Shown: positions 43,588 to 50,302 of the stretch, piece by piece
How the letters are laid out: each line of letters opens with the position of its first letter
How positions within the stretch are numbered: the stretch's first letter is position 1
DNA from: Polynucleobacter paneuropaeus
Lineage (GTDB): Bacteria; Pseudomonadota; Gammaproteobacteria; Burkholderiales; Burkholderiaceae
Assembly (NCBI RefSeq): GCF_003261235.1
Contig: NZ_CP030085.1
Location: 1,035,454 to 1,099,453 of the forward strand
Length of the DNA: 64,000 bases
Direction: 5' to 3'
Position numbers and translations under genes: made by a program
The notes under the pieces: generated by a model
Told to the model about the DNA's origin: nothing
The model's input: the letters and a program-made list of their open reading frames with translations, nothing else
Database searches by the model: none

Positions 43588-45201
43588 TTATAGCGGCTTC
43601 ACAGAACCACCAACCACCTTAGCGCCAAACTCTTTTTCAAGTGCTTGAATAAAAGGATCGGCTGCGATCAGTTGTTCCGCAGTTTGTCTTTTCTCTTGAT
43701 GAATCGCTGCATCAATTTTGGCAACGCTCTTGCCTTCGACTTCACCCTTCTCAATCGTCAACTTAATGGGTTTACCAAAGTGTGCAGTCAACACTTCCGT
43801 TAGGCGGGCTACAGAAGCGTCGGATGCAAGTGATGGTGTAGGCGTAACAATCCTTGCCTTAATCCCTGTCGCTGAATCGGCCCAGTCTTGTAACTCTGTC
43901 TGAAAAGCCAACTGCTGTACCAATCCCTTCACGGGTAAAGCGCGCATTAGGGTATGCCAATCTGGCCGTTCGCTAGATGCGGCTGGGGGCTTTGGGCTAG
44001 CGGGAGCAGCAGCTCTGGGTTCAGAGCGATTGCTTGGCATCGCTGGTCTAGCGGGTGCTGTGTTTGCCCCTGTATTTGATCTAGCAGCTTGAGGCTCTGA
44101 GCCAGCAGGTCTAAATGCCAGCATCCGTAGCAATGCCATAGCAAAGCCCGTTTGCTCATCTGGTGCGAGTGATAAGTCGGGACGGCTGGTGATGCTGATT
44201 TGATAAAAGAGTTGCGCTTCTTCTTTGGTGAAGATTTTGGCTAGGCGGCGTACTTCTGTTGCTTCGGGCCAATCTTCTAATACCGACTCTGGAACAATTT
44301 GCGCAGCAGCAATCTTCTGAATCAAACTCGATAGATCTTGTAATGCTAATGAGAAAGACATACTGCGCTCACCCATCTCATTACTAATATTAAGTAAAGT
44401 TGCGCCATCTTTACTGACTAGTGCATCCAGAATACGAATGAGGTACGCATCGTCTAATGTACCAAGCATGCCGCGGACAGATTCTTCAGTGACTTTGCCA
44501 GCGGCATACGCAATCGCTTGGTCCGTCAGCGATAAAGCATCGCGCATTGAGCCTTGACCTGCTTTTGCAATCACGCGCAGTGCATTGGTTTCGTAATCGA
44601 CTTTTTCTGCAGCAAGCACTTTCTCCAAATGCTCAACAATCAGGGGTACTGGCATTTGCTTGAGATTGAACTGCAAGCAGCGCGACAGAATGGTGACGGG
44701 GATCTTTTGGGGATCGGTTGTTGCCAGAATGAACTTGACGTGCTCTGGTGGCTCTTCCAGAGTCTTGAGCATGGCATTAAAGGCATGATTGGTGAGCATG
44801 TGTACCTCGTCAATCATGTAGACCTTGTATCGTGCATTGCTGGGTGCGTAGGCGGCTTTCTCTAATAGAGCAGCCATCTCATCCACACCACGATTACTGG
44901 CGGCGTCCATCTCAATATAGTCAACAAAGCGACCTTGATCGATTGCGGTACAGGCAGAGCATTTGCCACAAGGTGTCGAGGTCATTTTTCCTTGACCATC
45001 TTCGCCGATGCAATTGAGGGCTTTAGCCATAATGCGGGCAATCGTGGTTTTACCCACTCCGCGGGTGCCGGTAAAGAGCCAAGCGTGATGTAGGCGTCCC
45101 TGATCCAAAGCATGGGTCAAAGCCTTGACCACATGGTCTTGTCCTACCAATTGGGAAAAAGTTTTAGGGCGCCACGAACGGGCTAGTGCCAATGCAGTCA
45201 T
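43588..45201 (-). CDS. dnaX: DNA polymerase III subunit gamma/tau
   Basis: Clamp-loader ATPase, 537 residues. Walker A GTRGVGKTTIAR (about 45-56), zinc-binding cysteines CIGEDGQG...CGKCSAC, Walker B region YMIDEVHML, and a Pro/Ala-rich linker (370-415) before a short tau-like C-terminal domain. I found no A6G slippery heptamer in the sense strand, so the short gamma form made by frameshift in E. coli is not indicated. Divergent from the SRP RNA gene, 31 bases away. Confidence 0.95.
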   Translation of the reverse strand: MTALALARSWRPKTFSQLVGQDHVVKALTHALDQGRLHHAWLFTGTRGVGKTTIARIMAKALNCIGEDGQGKMTSTPCGKCSACTAIDQGRFVDYIEMDAASNRGVDEMAALLEKAAYAPSNARYKVYMIDEVHMLTNHAFNAMLKTLEEPPEHVKFILATTDPQKIPVTILSRCLQFNLKQMPVPLIVEHLEKVLAAEKVDYETNALRVIAKAGQGSMRDALSLTDQAIAYAAGKVTEESVRGMLGTLDDAYLIRILDALVSKDGATLLNISNEMGERSMSFSLALQDLSSLIQKIAAAQIVPESVLEDWPEATEVRRLAKIFTKEEAQLFYQISITSRPDLSLAPDEQTGFAMALLRMLAFRPAGSEPQAARSNTGANTAPARPAMPSNRSEPRAAAPASPKPPAASSERPDWHTLMRALPVKGLVQQLAFQTELQDWADSATGIKARIVTPTPSLASDASVARLTEVLTAHFGKPIKLTIEKGEVEGKSVAKIDAAIHQEKRQTAEQLIAADPFIQALEKEFGAKVVGGSVKPL

Positions 45202-45232
45202 GCTTTACATTCTAACAAGCTAAAATGGAATT

Positions 45233-45330
45233 GGATGGGCCTCCCCGCATGGTGGGTTGGATAACCTGGTCAGGTCGGGAACGAAGCAGCCAAACCCAAT
45301 TTCTGTCAGTGCCGGGGGTTTGGCTCATCC
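45233..45330 (+). ncRNA. ffs: Signal recognition particle RNA (4.5S type)
   Basis: 98-nt small SRP RNA. Contains the invariant apical part TGGTCAGGTCGGGAACGAAG and AGCA, and its ends pair (GGATGGGCC with GGCTCATCC). TAAAAT at 45221-45226 is a fitting -10 element. Next to dnaX as in other betaproteobacteria. Binds Ffh for cotranslational targeting of membrane proteins. Confidence 0.95.
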
Positions 45331-45348
45331 ACCCTTCTTTTCAAGAAC

Positions 45349-45660
45349 TTATGGCCGATGGGTTAGCAGCCAGTCTTTAAGTGCTAAATCAATTTTTGTC
45401 TGCCATCCTGCACCAGCAGCTTTAAATTGTTCAATGACTTCAGCAGACAATCGAATGGTTGTCAGCGTTTTGGGTGACTTACTCACACTACCAACCGGTC
45501 TTCCACGCAATCTTTTAGCAAAGGCTTTGCGACCCTCTTTTTCTGAAACGACCTTTCCCTCAACACTCCACACACCACGCTGTAAATCTGCAGCACTAAT
45601 TTCTGGAGCATCATCAGAATCAATCCACTCCTTTTGCGTATTCTTTAATTTCACGTTCAT
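45349..45660 (-). CDS. brnA: BrnA-type antitoxin
   Basis: 103 residues with a C-terminal ribbon-helix-helix type region (TTIRLSAEVIEQFKAAGAGW, WQTKIDLALKDWL) as in BrnA antitoxins, which neutralise BrnT and repress their own operon. ATG 45660 was chosen because GAGG lies 7 bases upstream, whereas the ATG at 45666 directly follows it. It overlaps the end of brnT by 41 bases, unusual order toxin first, which is normal for BrnTA. Convergent with ffs. Confidence 0.88.
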   Translation of the reverse strand: MNVKLKNTQKEWIDSDDAPEISAADLQRGVWSVEGKVVSEKEGRKAFAKRLRGRPVGSVSKSPKTLTTIRLSAEVIEQFKAAGAGWQTKIDLALKDWLLTHRP

Positions 45661-45922
45661 TTGCATACCTCATTGAAATGATTCTTCTCTTTCGACCTCT
45701 CGGAGTCCAAACCACTACCGTTAATCGATCATCCAAAAATCCAATAGCAATAAATCTTCTCTCGCCGTAACTCTTTCGCAGATCTTCAATAGTGTGAGTG
45801 GTGTGACTTAAGACTTCCCATGCTCGAGCAAAGTCCAAGCCACGCAACTCCAATGTTTGAGCCCTCTTTATAGGGTCAAACTCAATTAATCCATTTAATT
45901 GTAGTAACAAATTATTCAGCAA
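45620..45922 (-). CDS. brnT: BrnT-type ribonuclease toxin
   Basis: RelE-like RNase toxin of about 90-100 residues: IEFDPIKRAQTLELRGLDFARAWEV, split here as (IEFDPIKRAQTLE)(LRGLDFARAWEV), then SYGERRFIAIGFLDDR and RRIISMRYANEREIKEY, all BrnT hallmarks. No ATG is in frame before the conserved part; TTG at 45922 or 45910 are possible, both without a ribosome-binding site. The start sits within the repeat region 45899-45947. Confidence 0.85.
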   Translation of the reverse strand: MLNNLLLQLNGLIEFDPIKRAQTLELRGLDFARAWEVLSHTTHTIEDLRKSYGERRFIAIGFLDDRLTVVVWTPRGRKRRIISMRYANEREIKEYAKGVD

Positions 45923-45947
45923 TCAAGTATTTATTTGTAGTAACAAA
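45899..45947. repeat. Direct repeat TTGTAGTAACAAA at the brnT start
   Basis: Two exact 13-bp copies, 45899-45911 and 45935-45947, 36 bases apart. Each is itself a partial inverted repeat (TTGT-agta-ACAA). Their place at the promoter/start of brnTA suggests they are the BrnA autoregulatory operators. Confidence 0.6.
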
Positions 45948-45950
45948 CAA

Positions 45951-46082
45951 TTAAATGATGTGCAGAATGGCTAAGATTTGCCAGACCATCCAGATAAGAA
46001 CTAAGACCAGGACGGTTCGACCGTCGAGAACAACCCTAAAGTACCGCGCTTGCTTGTGAGTACATTCCAATGCAACTTGCAT
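45951..46082 (-). CDS. Small single-span membrane protein, 43 aa
   Basis: Not recognised. ATG 46082 is preceded by AGGAGGG at 3 bases; the reading frame gives a basic N-terminus (CTHKQARYFR) and one hydrophobic span (about 24-43, with VLVLVLIWMVWQILAIL) that reaches the C-terminus. It is upstream of brnT on the same strand, separated by 28 bases. The strong ribosome-binding site and clean architecture support a real gene. The ribosome-binding site lies in a perfect hairpin (see 46083-46108). Confidence 0.6.
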   Translation of the reverse strand: MQVALECTHKQARYFRVVLDGRTVLVLVLIWMVWQILAILHII

Positions 46083-46108
46083 GAACCCTCCTCTATTAAG
46101 AAGGGTTC
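46083..46108 (-). promoter_or_regulatory. Hairpin that buries the ribosome-binding site of the 43-aa protein
   Basis: On the mRNA strand GAACCCTTCT, loop TAATAG, AGGAGGGTTC: ten pairs, one of them G-U, ending directly at the ATG. The whole AGGAGGG is paired. No T-run follows on either strand, so it is not a terminator. Confidence 0.7.
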
Positions 46109-46224
46109 AGCGTATTAGCTTGGATTAGGTATTGGTAGAGTGAATGGATGAAAAGTATGTAGGAAAGCTCTGTCTTTTCTACTCTTTTCTATTACTTAAG
46201 CAGCTCAAAGGACACTATTGACTG

Positions 46225-46356
46225 CTAAAAGTTTAGCGCAGCAATAAAGTAATAGAGGATTGTGATGGTCGAGAAAATAGCAACAAATATTAACCCTAAA
46301 GTAAGGTAAATTTTGGCTGACTTATTTTTTGATTCAACTGCTTTGTTAATACTCAT
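46225..46356 (-). CDS. Small single-span membrane protein, 43 aa
   Basis: Not recognised. From ATG 46356 (AAAGG 7 bases upstream) it has a polar, Lys-rich start (SINKAVESKNKSAK) and one span (about 18-40). It begins 25 bases behind the CBS-domain gene on the same strand, so the two are probably one unit. A longer in-frame version reaching into the CBS gene has no ribosome-binding site and was not used. Confidence 0.6.
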   Translation of the reverse strand: MSINKAVESKNKSAKIYLTLGLIFVAIFSTITILYYFIAALNF

Positions 46357-46381
46357 GGCATAGCCTTTGGTTAGGTAAAAC

Positions 46382-46819
46382 TTAGCTTCCGTGACCCTTG
46401 ATATAAGTTTCAAGAAACTTAATCTGGTCGCCCTGTGACTCAATGATATTTTTTACAGTATCCCCAACAGAAATTATTCCAACCACTTTCTTTTCTTCTA
46501 CGACAGGTAGATGCCTAATATGTTTATGAACCATAATTGCCATGCACTCTTCTAATGAGTTAGAAAGTGAGACAGTAAGAGGATTGGCTGTCATTATTTT
46601 TGAGACAAGAACTTGTTTTGGATTATCGTGTGGCAACAGTACTTTTATAGCGCAATCTCCTTGCGAAACAATTCCTGCTAATTTTCCATCATCAATAACT
46701 AAAACTGCTCTGACCCGATGATCACGCATCACGGTCAAAACATTGTCCACGGTGTCAGACGATCTTACGGAAAAAATTGTCTTGGGTTTTTTCTCAATAA
46801 CGTGTTTTACTGTTGTCAT
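46382..46819 (-). CDS. CBS-domain protein
   Basis: 145 residues consisting of two CBS motifs (about 8-65 and 75-132), the nucleotide-sensing pair that usually binds AMP, ATP or SAM. No catalytic domain. The second repeat contains the typical HKHIRHLPVVEEKKVVGIIS. Stand-alone CBS pairs regulate partner proteins; the tiny membrane protein downstream is the only obvious candidate. Neighbouring DNA is AT-rich. Confidence 0.85.
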   Translation of the reverse strand: MTTVKHVIEKKPKTIFSVRSSDTVDNVLTVMRDHRVRAVLVIDDGKLAGIVSQGDCAIKVLLPHDNPKQVLVSKIMTANPLTVSLSNSLEECMAIMVHKHIRHLPVVEEKKVVGIISVGDTVKNIIESQGDQIKFLETYIKGHGS

Positions 46820-46966
46820 AAAAATCAGCCTCTTAAATAGAAGTACTGCTTCTGTATTTAATGCTTAATAAGCCTAACTCATTGAAAATATTATATCGAT
46901 GCTCAAGAAAGTTTGCCTGGTGGGCGATTGACTATTTGGATGGGTTGTGTCTTTCACTAATTAGCC

Positions 46967-47335
46967 CTATTCATTCTCACTCACCAACCCCACCCGACTA
47001 ATAATCCAACAAGCTGCTGCAATCAAGATAATGGCAGTACTCTCGTATACAAGAATAGAGGGATCCCCATCCTTACCCTGCAGGATAATTAACCTGCTCA
47101 ATGCAGTCATTGCGATGAACAAAGGTATTGTGATTGGAATACGATGGCTTGCATAAAAAGCGCCTAGCATACCAAGCACCTCTGCATAAATAAACATGAG
47201 CAAGAGGTCCTTCAACTCAACATGATGGTTAGCAATAGTAGATAAAATTTCTTGGGCCATTGCTGTAATCGTAAAAATTGCAATGATGATCAGAAATAAC
47301 TTTTCAATTAAGCCAATAATATTTTTGATATTCAT
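46967..47335 (-). CDS. PsiE-like membrane protein
   Basis: 122 residues, four hydrophobic spans, with MFIYAEVLGMLGAFY and HRIPITIPLFIAMTALSR as in phosphate-starvation-inducible PsiE-family proteins, whose function is unknown. ATG 47335 was taken because AAGGGG lies 7 bases before it; the upstream TTG start at 47368 is not needed. No Pho box was recognised. Confidence 0.75.
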   Translation of the reverse strand: MNIKNIIGLIEKLFLIIIAIFTITAMAQEILSTIANHHVELKDLLLMFIYAEVLGMLGAFYASHRIPITIPLFIAMTALSRLIILQGKDGDPSILVYESTAIILIAAACWIISRVGLVSENE

Positions 47336-47524
47336 ACTCCTACCCCTTAATTTTTTAATGAGTTTCAACTCACCTTAATTTCTTCTATAAGTTTCTTGAT
47401 CGGTTGGTCAGGATTGGCGTCCATATTTTCAGTCTATCGAATTGTGGCTTAGGTGTCTATTTTTAGATGCTTACCTACAAAAGCACCTTACACAAAGCCT
47501 ATTACCGAGCTCAGCTTAGATATT

Positions 47525-47558
47525 AAAAAACCCCAACTGACAAGGTCAATTGGGGTTT
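47525..47558 (-). terminator. Rho-independent terminator of the umuDC transcript
   Basis: On the - strand AAACCCCAATTGAC, loop CTT, GTCAGTTGGGG, then TTTTTTAAT. Stem of about 14 pairs. It follows the small ORF at 47630, so that ORF and umuDC most likely share one transcript. Confidence 0.88.
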
Positions 47559-47629
47559 CTGTCTACGACTCCTCGTAAGGTAACCAGGAATCCGTGATTT
47601 CCTGATTTCCTTCTACCTACTCGCTGCTA

Positions 47630-47764
47630 TTACTGATAGTGGCGATTCATTGCAACTTGTTTCTTTTCATAGACATCGTGCTTTGTGTTCTTTGCTACAG
47701 CAAAGTAGGACAGGATCATCACAATCGCTAGTGATAGGCCGTTGATGTTGTTTAGTAGTTCCAT
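47630..47764 (-). CDS. Small membrane protein behind umuC, 44 aa
   Basis: Not recognised. ATG 47764 has AAGGAG 6 bases upstream. One hydrophobic span (about 8-24, LSLAIVMILSYFAVA) is followed by a charged tail (KNTKHDVYEKKQ) ending at TAA. It starts 25 bases after the umuC stop and ends before the terminator at 47525, so it should be induced with umuDC by DNA damage. Size and layout recall SOS membrane peptides such as TisB or DinQ, but there is no sequence likeness I can claim. Confidence 0.62.
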   Translation of the reverse strand: MELLNNINGLSLAIVMILSYFAVAKNTKHDVYEKKQVAMNRHYQ

Positions 47765-47789
47765 TTGATGCTCCTTTTTGTATCGTTGA

Positions 47790-49079
47790 TTATCGTGCTA
47801 CAGGTAATTCATCCCACTGGGTGGTGTAGTTGGGTGATTTATTGCCAGACTTCATTTGCCACTGTTGTTTCGTGCCGGTGGTTGCGCTGCGAATCACACC
47901 GCTCCCAAATCGGCTGTTAATTGCGTCCATCGCTTTCATGAGATCAGCAGACTTGCCTCGGGTTTCCATATCTTCAAATAGAGATTGTTGGGTAGTGGGT
48001 TTGTCTGAGAGTAGATTGAGTACGATGCCTGCTTTCTTATACCGAAATCCTTTTTGATAGATTTGCTTGAGCCCATCGATTGCGGCTTCGGTGAGCTTGA
48101 GCGTGTTATCGCTAGGGTTCTCTAGAGCGATGGTGATGCTCTGTGCGTATTGAGGCTCATTCTGTTTATGGGGATTCGTCTGAATGAAGACACTAATCGC
48201 ACCGGTGACTGATTGTTGACTACGGAGTTTCTCGGCTGCTCTGGCGGTATGGGTGGCGACTGATTCAGCGAGCTCTTCTAAGCTGGTGACTAACTTGCCA
48301 AAGCTACGTGAGGCAATAATTTGTTGTTTGGCTGGTGCTACTTCTTCGAGCTTAAGGCAAGATACACCGCGCAGCTCATAGCACAGTCTTTCCATCACCA
48401 CGCCAAACTGTTGGCGCATGGTTTGGGGTGAGACTTGCAAGAGATCAAAGACGGTATTGATCTTCATGACCTGGAGTTTTTTAGCCAGCTGTCTGCCAAT
48501 GCCCCACACTTCTGCTGCAGGGGTCTCACTCATCCATTGATAGAGGCTTTCTTTAGGCATGCTATCAACATCACATACACCGGCAAACTGGGACTGCTTC
48601 TTGGCTAAGTGATTGGCAAACTTGGCGAGGGTCTTGCTAGCACCAATGCCAACACAAACTGGTAAGCCAGTGGTGTCTTTAACGTCTTGTTTAATCGTTT
48701 GCCCTAAGTGTGTTGCGTCTAGATAACCCTGGAGTACGGATTCAATTCTCAGAAAGCTCTCATCAATGCTGTAGACCTCAAAATTAGGCGTATAGCGTTT
48801 GAGTGTTTGTACTACCCGCTCGCTCATATCGCCATAGAGGGTGTAGTTTGAGGAGAAGGCTTGGATGCCATGCTCCTCTGCAAGATCTTTCATCTTGAAC
48901 CAAGGGGTTCCCATCTTGACACCAAGCGCTTTGACTTCTGCACTGCGCGCTACGGCACAACCATCATTGTTAGAGAGCACCACCATGGGTACATCTTCTA
49001 ACTTGGGCTGAAACACCCTCTCGCATGAAACATAGAAGTTATTAACGTCGACGAGGGCAAAGAGTTGTTTGCTGGTCAT
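47790..49079 (-). CDS. umuC: Y-family DNA polymerase UmuC
   Basis: Catalytic subunit of translesion polymerase V. 429 residues: palm motif FALVDVNNFYVSCERVF (metal Asp), SIDESFLRIES (Asp-Glu pair), helix-hairpin-helix WGIGRQLAKKL, little finger, and a C-terminal UmuC tail. The ATG overlaps the umuD stop (ATGA). Under LexA control through the site at 49573. Confidence 0.95.
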   Translation of the reverse strand: MTSKQLFALVDVNNFYVSCERVFQPKLEDVPMVVLSNNDGCAVARSAEVKALGVKMGTPWFKMKDLAEEHGIQAFSSNYTLYGDMSERVVQTLKRYTPNFEVYSIDESFLRIESVLQGYLDATHLGQTIKQDVKDTTGLPVCVGIGASKTLAKFANHLAKKQSQFAGVCDVDSMPKESLYQWMSETPAAEVWGIGRQLAKKLQVMKINTVFDLLQVSPQTMRQQFGVVMERLCYELRGVSCLKLEEVAPAKQQIIASRSFGKLVTSLEELAESVATHTARAAEKLRSQQSVTGAISVFIQTNPHKQNEPQYAQSITIALENPSDNTLKLTEAAIDGLKQIYQKGFRYKKAGIVLNLLSDKPTTQQSLFEDMETRGKSADLMKAMDAINSRFGSGVIRSATTGTKQQWQMKSGNKSPNYTTQWDELPVAR

Positions 49080-49561
49080 TGCTTGCCCCTGCTGCTAGCG
49101 TGGCTGTACTTACGCACCACCCCTACGACCACACCCCAGATCTGTAACTCACTTCCTTCATTAAAGGTAATGGCTTCGTATTGGGGGTTTTCGGGTTGGA
49201 GCTCAATTCGACCTCTGAGTTGGTAGAGGCGTTTGATGGTGTACTCACTATCCACTACGGCAACCACGATATCTTTGTGCTTGGGTTTAAGGGCCTTATC
49301 GACGACGACCTTATCGCCGTCACAAATGCCAGCCCCCATCATTGAATCCCCCTTCACGGTGAACATGAAGGTGGCAGGTTTGTTTTGGACCAGATAGCGG
49401 TTCAAATCCAAGCCATCTTCAGCGTAATCCGCCGCTGGACTAGGAAATCCTGCTGAAATCCGATGGCTCAGGAGCTTGAGCTCATAGTCGTCAAAATGGA
49501 CCGCTAAGCCCTGTGGGGCTTGGCTTAGAGTGCTTTTTGTGGTGGGTGACTTAAGTTCCAT
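49076..49561 (-). CDS. umuD: UmuD, self-cleaving polymerase V subunit
   Basis: 161 residues, LexA/UmuD S24 family. Cleavage bond Ala37-Gly38 in ISAGFPSP, nucleophile Ser73 in KGDSMMGAG, general base Lys110 in YTIKRLY. RecA-stimulated cleavage makes UmuD', which joins UmuC. ATG 49561 was chosen; the TTG at 49570 is only 3 bases from the LexA box. No Shine-Dalgarno is seen in the very short leader. Confidence 0.94.
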   Translation of the reverse strand: MELKSPTTKSTLSQAPQGLAVHFDDYELKLLSHRISAGFPSPAADYAEDGLDLNRYLVQNKPATFMFTVKGDSMMGAGICDGDKVVVDKALKPKHKDIVVAVVDSEYTIKRLYQLRGRIELQPENPQYEAITFNEGSELQIWGVVVGVVRKYSHASSRGKQ

Positions 49562-49572
49562 AAGTGCCAATA

Positions 49573-49592
49573 TACTGTATGTTTATACAGTA
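49573..49592 (-). promoter_or_regulatory. LexA (SOS) box of umuDC
   Basis: TACTGTATGTTTATACAGTA: CTGT-N8-ACAG with nearly perfect dyad symmetry, the consensus of gamma- and betaproteobacterial LexA. It ends 11 bases before the umuD ATG. Confidence 0.93.
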
Positions 49593-49643
49593 TGCAAATA
49601 CAGTGGTTTTTAAGCACCCAAATTGGCTTAATCTGCTTATTTT

Positions 49644-49660
49644 GAGCTACAATGTAGCTC
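49644..49660. promoter_or_regulatory. Operator/promoter of the dinJ-yafQ pair
   Basis: GAGCTAC-AAT-GTAGCTC, a perfect 7-bp inverted repeat with a 3-base centre. It contains the likely -10 TACAAT (49648-49653), so a bound antitoxin would block RNA polymerase. AAGGAGG follows at 49664 and ATG at 49676. Confidence 0.7.
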
Positions 49661-49675
49661 ATTAAGGAGGGGTTT

Positions 49676-49939
49676 ATGACCGCAAACGCAGTAGTTCGCG
49701 CCAGAATTAACGGCGATATCAAAGAGGAAGCTAGCGCCATATTGGCTGCAATGGGTCTAACGCCGTCTGATGCCTTTCGAATTCTGATGACCCGCATAGC
49801 CAGAGAAAAGGCTCTACCCTTTGAACCATTAAGTCCCAACGCAGAAACGATTGCTGCGATGAAAGAAGCTAGAAAAGGAAATCTCAAATCCTTTACTTCT
49901 GTTAATGACTTAATGGCTGACCTGAATGCGGACGACTGA
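49676..49939 (+). CDS. dinJ: DinJ/RelB-type antitoxin
   Basis: 87 residues: N-terminal ribbon-helix-helix (VVRARINGDIKEEASAIL, MGLTPSDAFRILMTRIA) for DNA binding and dimerisation, C-terminal toxin-wrapping tail. Good ribosome-binding site AAGGAGG. The end overlaps yafQ by 14 bases. Expected to repress its own promoter at 49644. Confidence 0.9.
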   Translation: MTANAVVRARINGDIKEEASAILAAMGLTPSDAFRILMTRIAREKALPFEPLSPNAETIAAMKEARKGNLKSFTSVNDLMADLNADD

Positions 49940-50207
49940 ATACACCAAAAAATTTAGAAAAGATTACAAAAGAGAATTAAAAGGTAGGTACCGACTTACG
50001 CTAGCTAGAGATTTTCAGGAAACTTTAGATTACTTAATTAATGACTGGGATCTTCCCTATCGATACCACGACCACCCCTTAGTGGGGGACTGGGTGGACC
50101 ATAGAGACTGTCATATCAAACCCGATTTAGTCCTCATCTACAGAAAACCGGATCAGCGCATCCTTCAATTGGTTCGACTAGGATCACATAGCGAATTAAG
50201 CTTATAG
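49926..50207 (+). CDS. yafQ: YafQ-type mRNA interferase toxin
   Basis: Ribosome-dependent endoribonuclease of 93 residues. Core residues are visible: His50, Asp61, His63 and Asp67 in DHPLVGDWVDHRDCHIKPD, and His88 near the C-terminus (LVRLGSHSELS). Length equals E. coli YafQ. Paired with the antitoxin just upstream. Confidence 0.92.
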   Translation: MRTTEYTKKFRKDYKRELKGRYRLTLARDFQETLDYLINDWDLPYRYHDHPLVGDWVDHRDCHIKPDLVLIYRKPDQRILQLVRLGSHSELSL

Positions 50208-50302
50208 GCTTAAGGGTTTCTAGCCATAAACCCTAAGTTCTTTTGTCTTCTGGCGTCCGCATAATGCAGATTGCCTTATACAAATAGAACAGTAGGAGAC
50301 CA

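Noticed and set aside
43588..45201. Programmed frameshift in dnaX
   Set aside because: No A6G-type slippery heptamer is present in the sense strand of the gene. The nearest T-run on the plus strand is in ybaB.
45313..45330. ffs 3' end as an attachment site with a second copy at the far end of the accessory stretch
   Set aside because: I looked for GGTTTGGCTCATCC between 47500 and 50300 and found no repeat, and no integrase gene is present.
46083..46108. Inverted repeat read as a terminator
   Set aside because: No T-run follows on either strand, and the 3' arm is the Shine-Dalgarno of the next ORF.
47365..47424. Nineteen-codon leader ORF before the PsiE-like gene
   Set aside because: ATG 47424 has no ribosome-binding site and the peptide shows no attenuator-like codon run.
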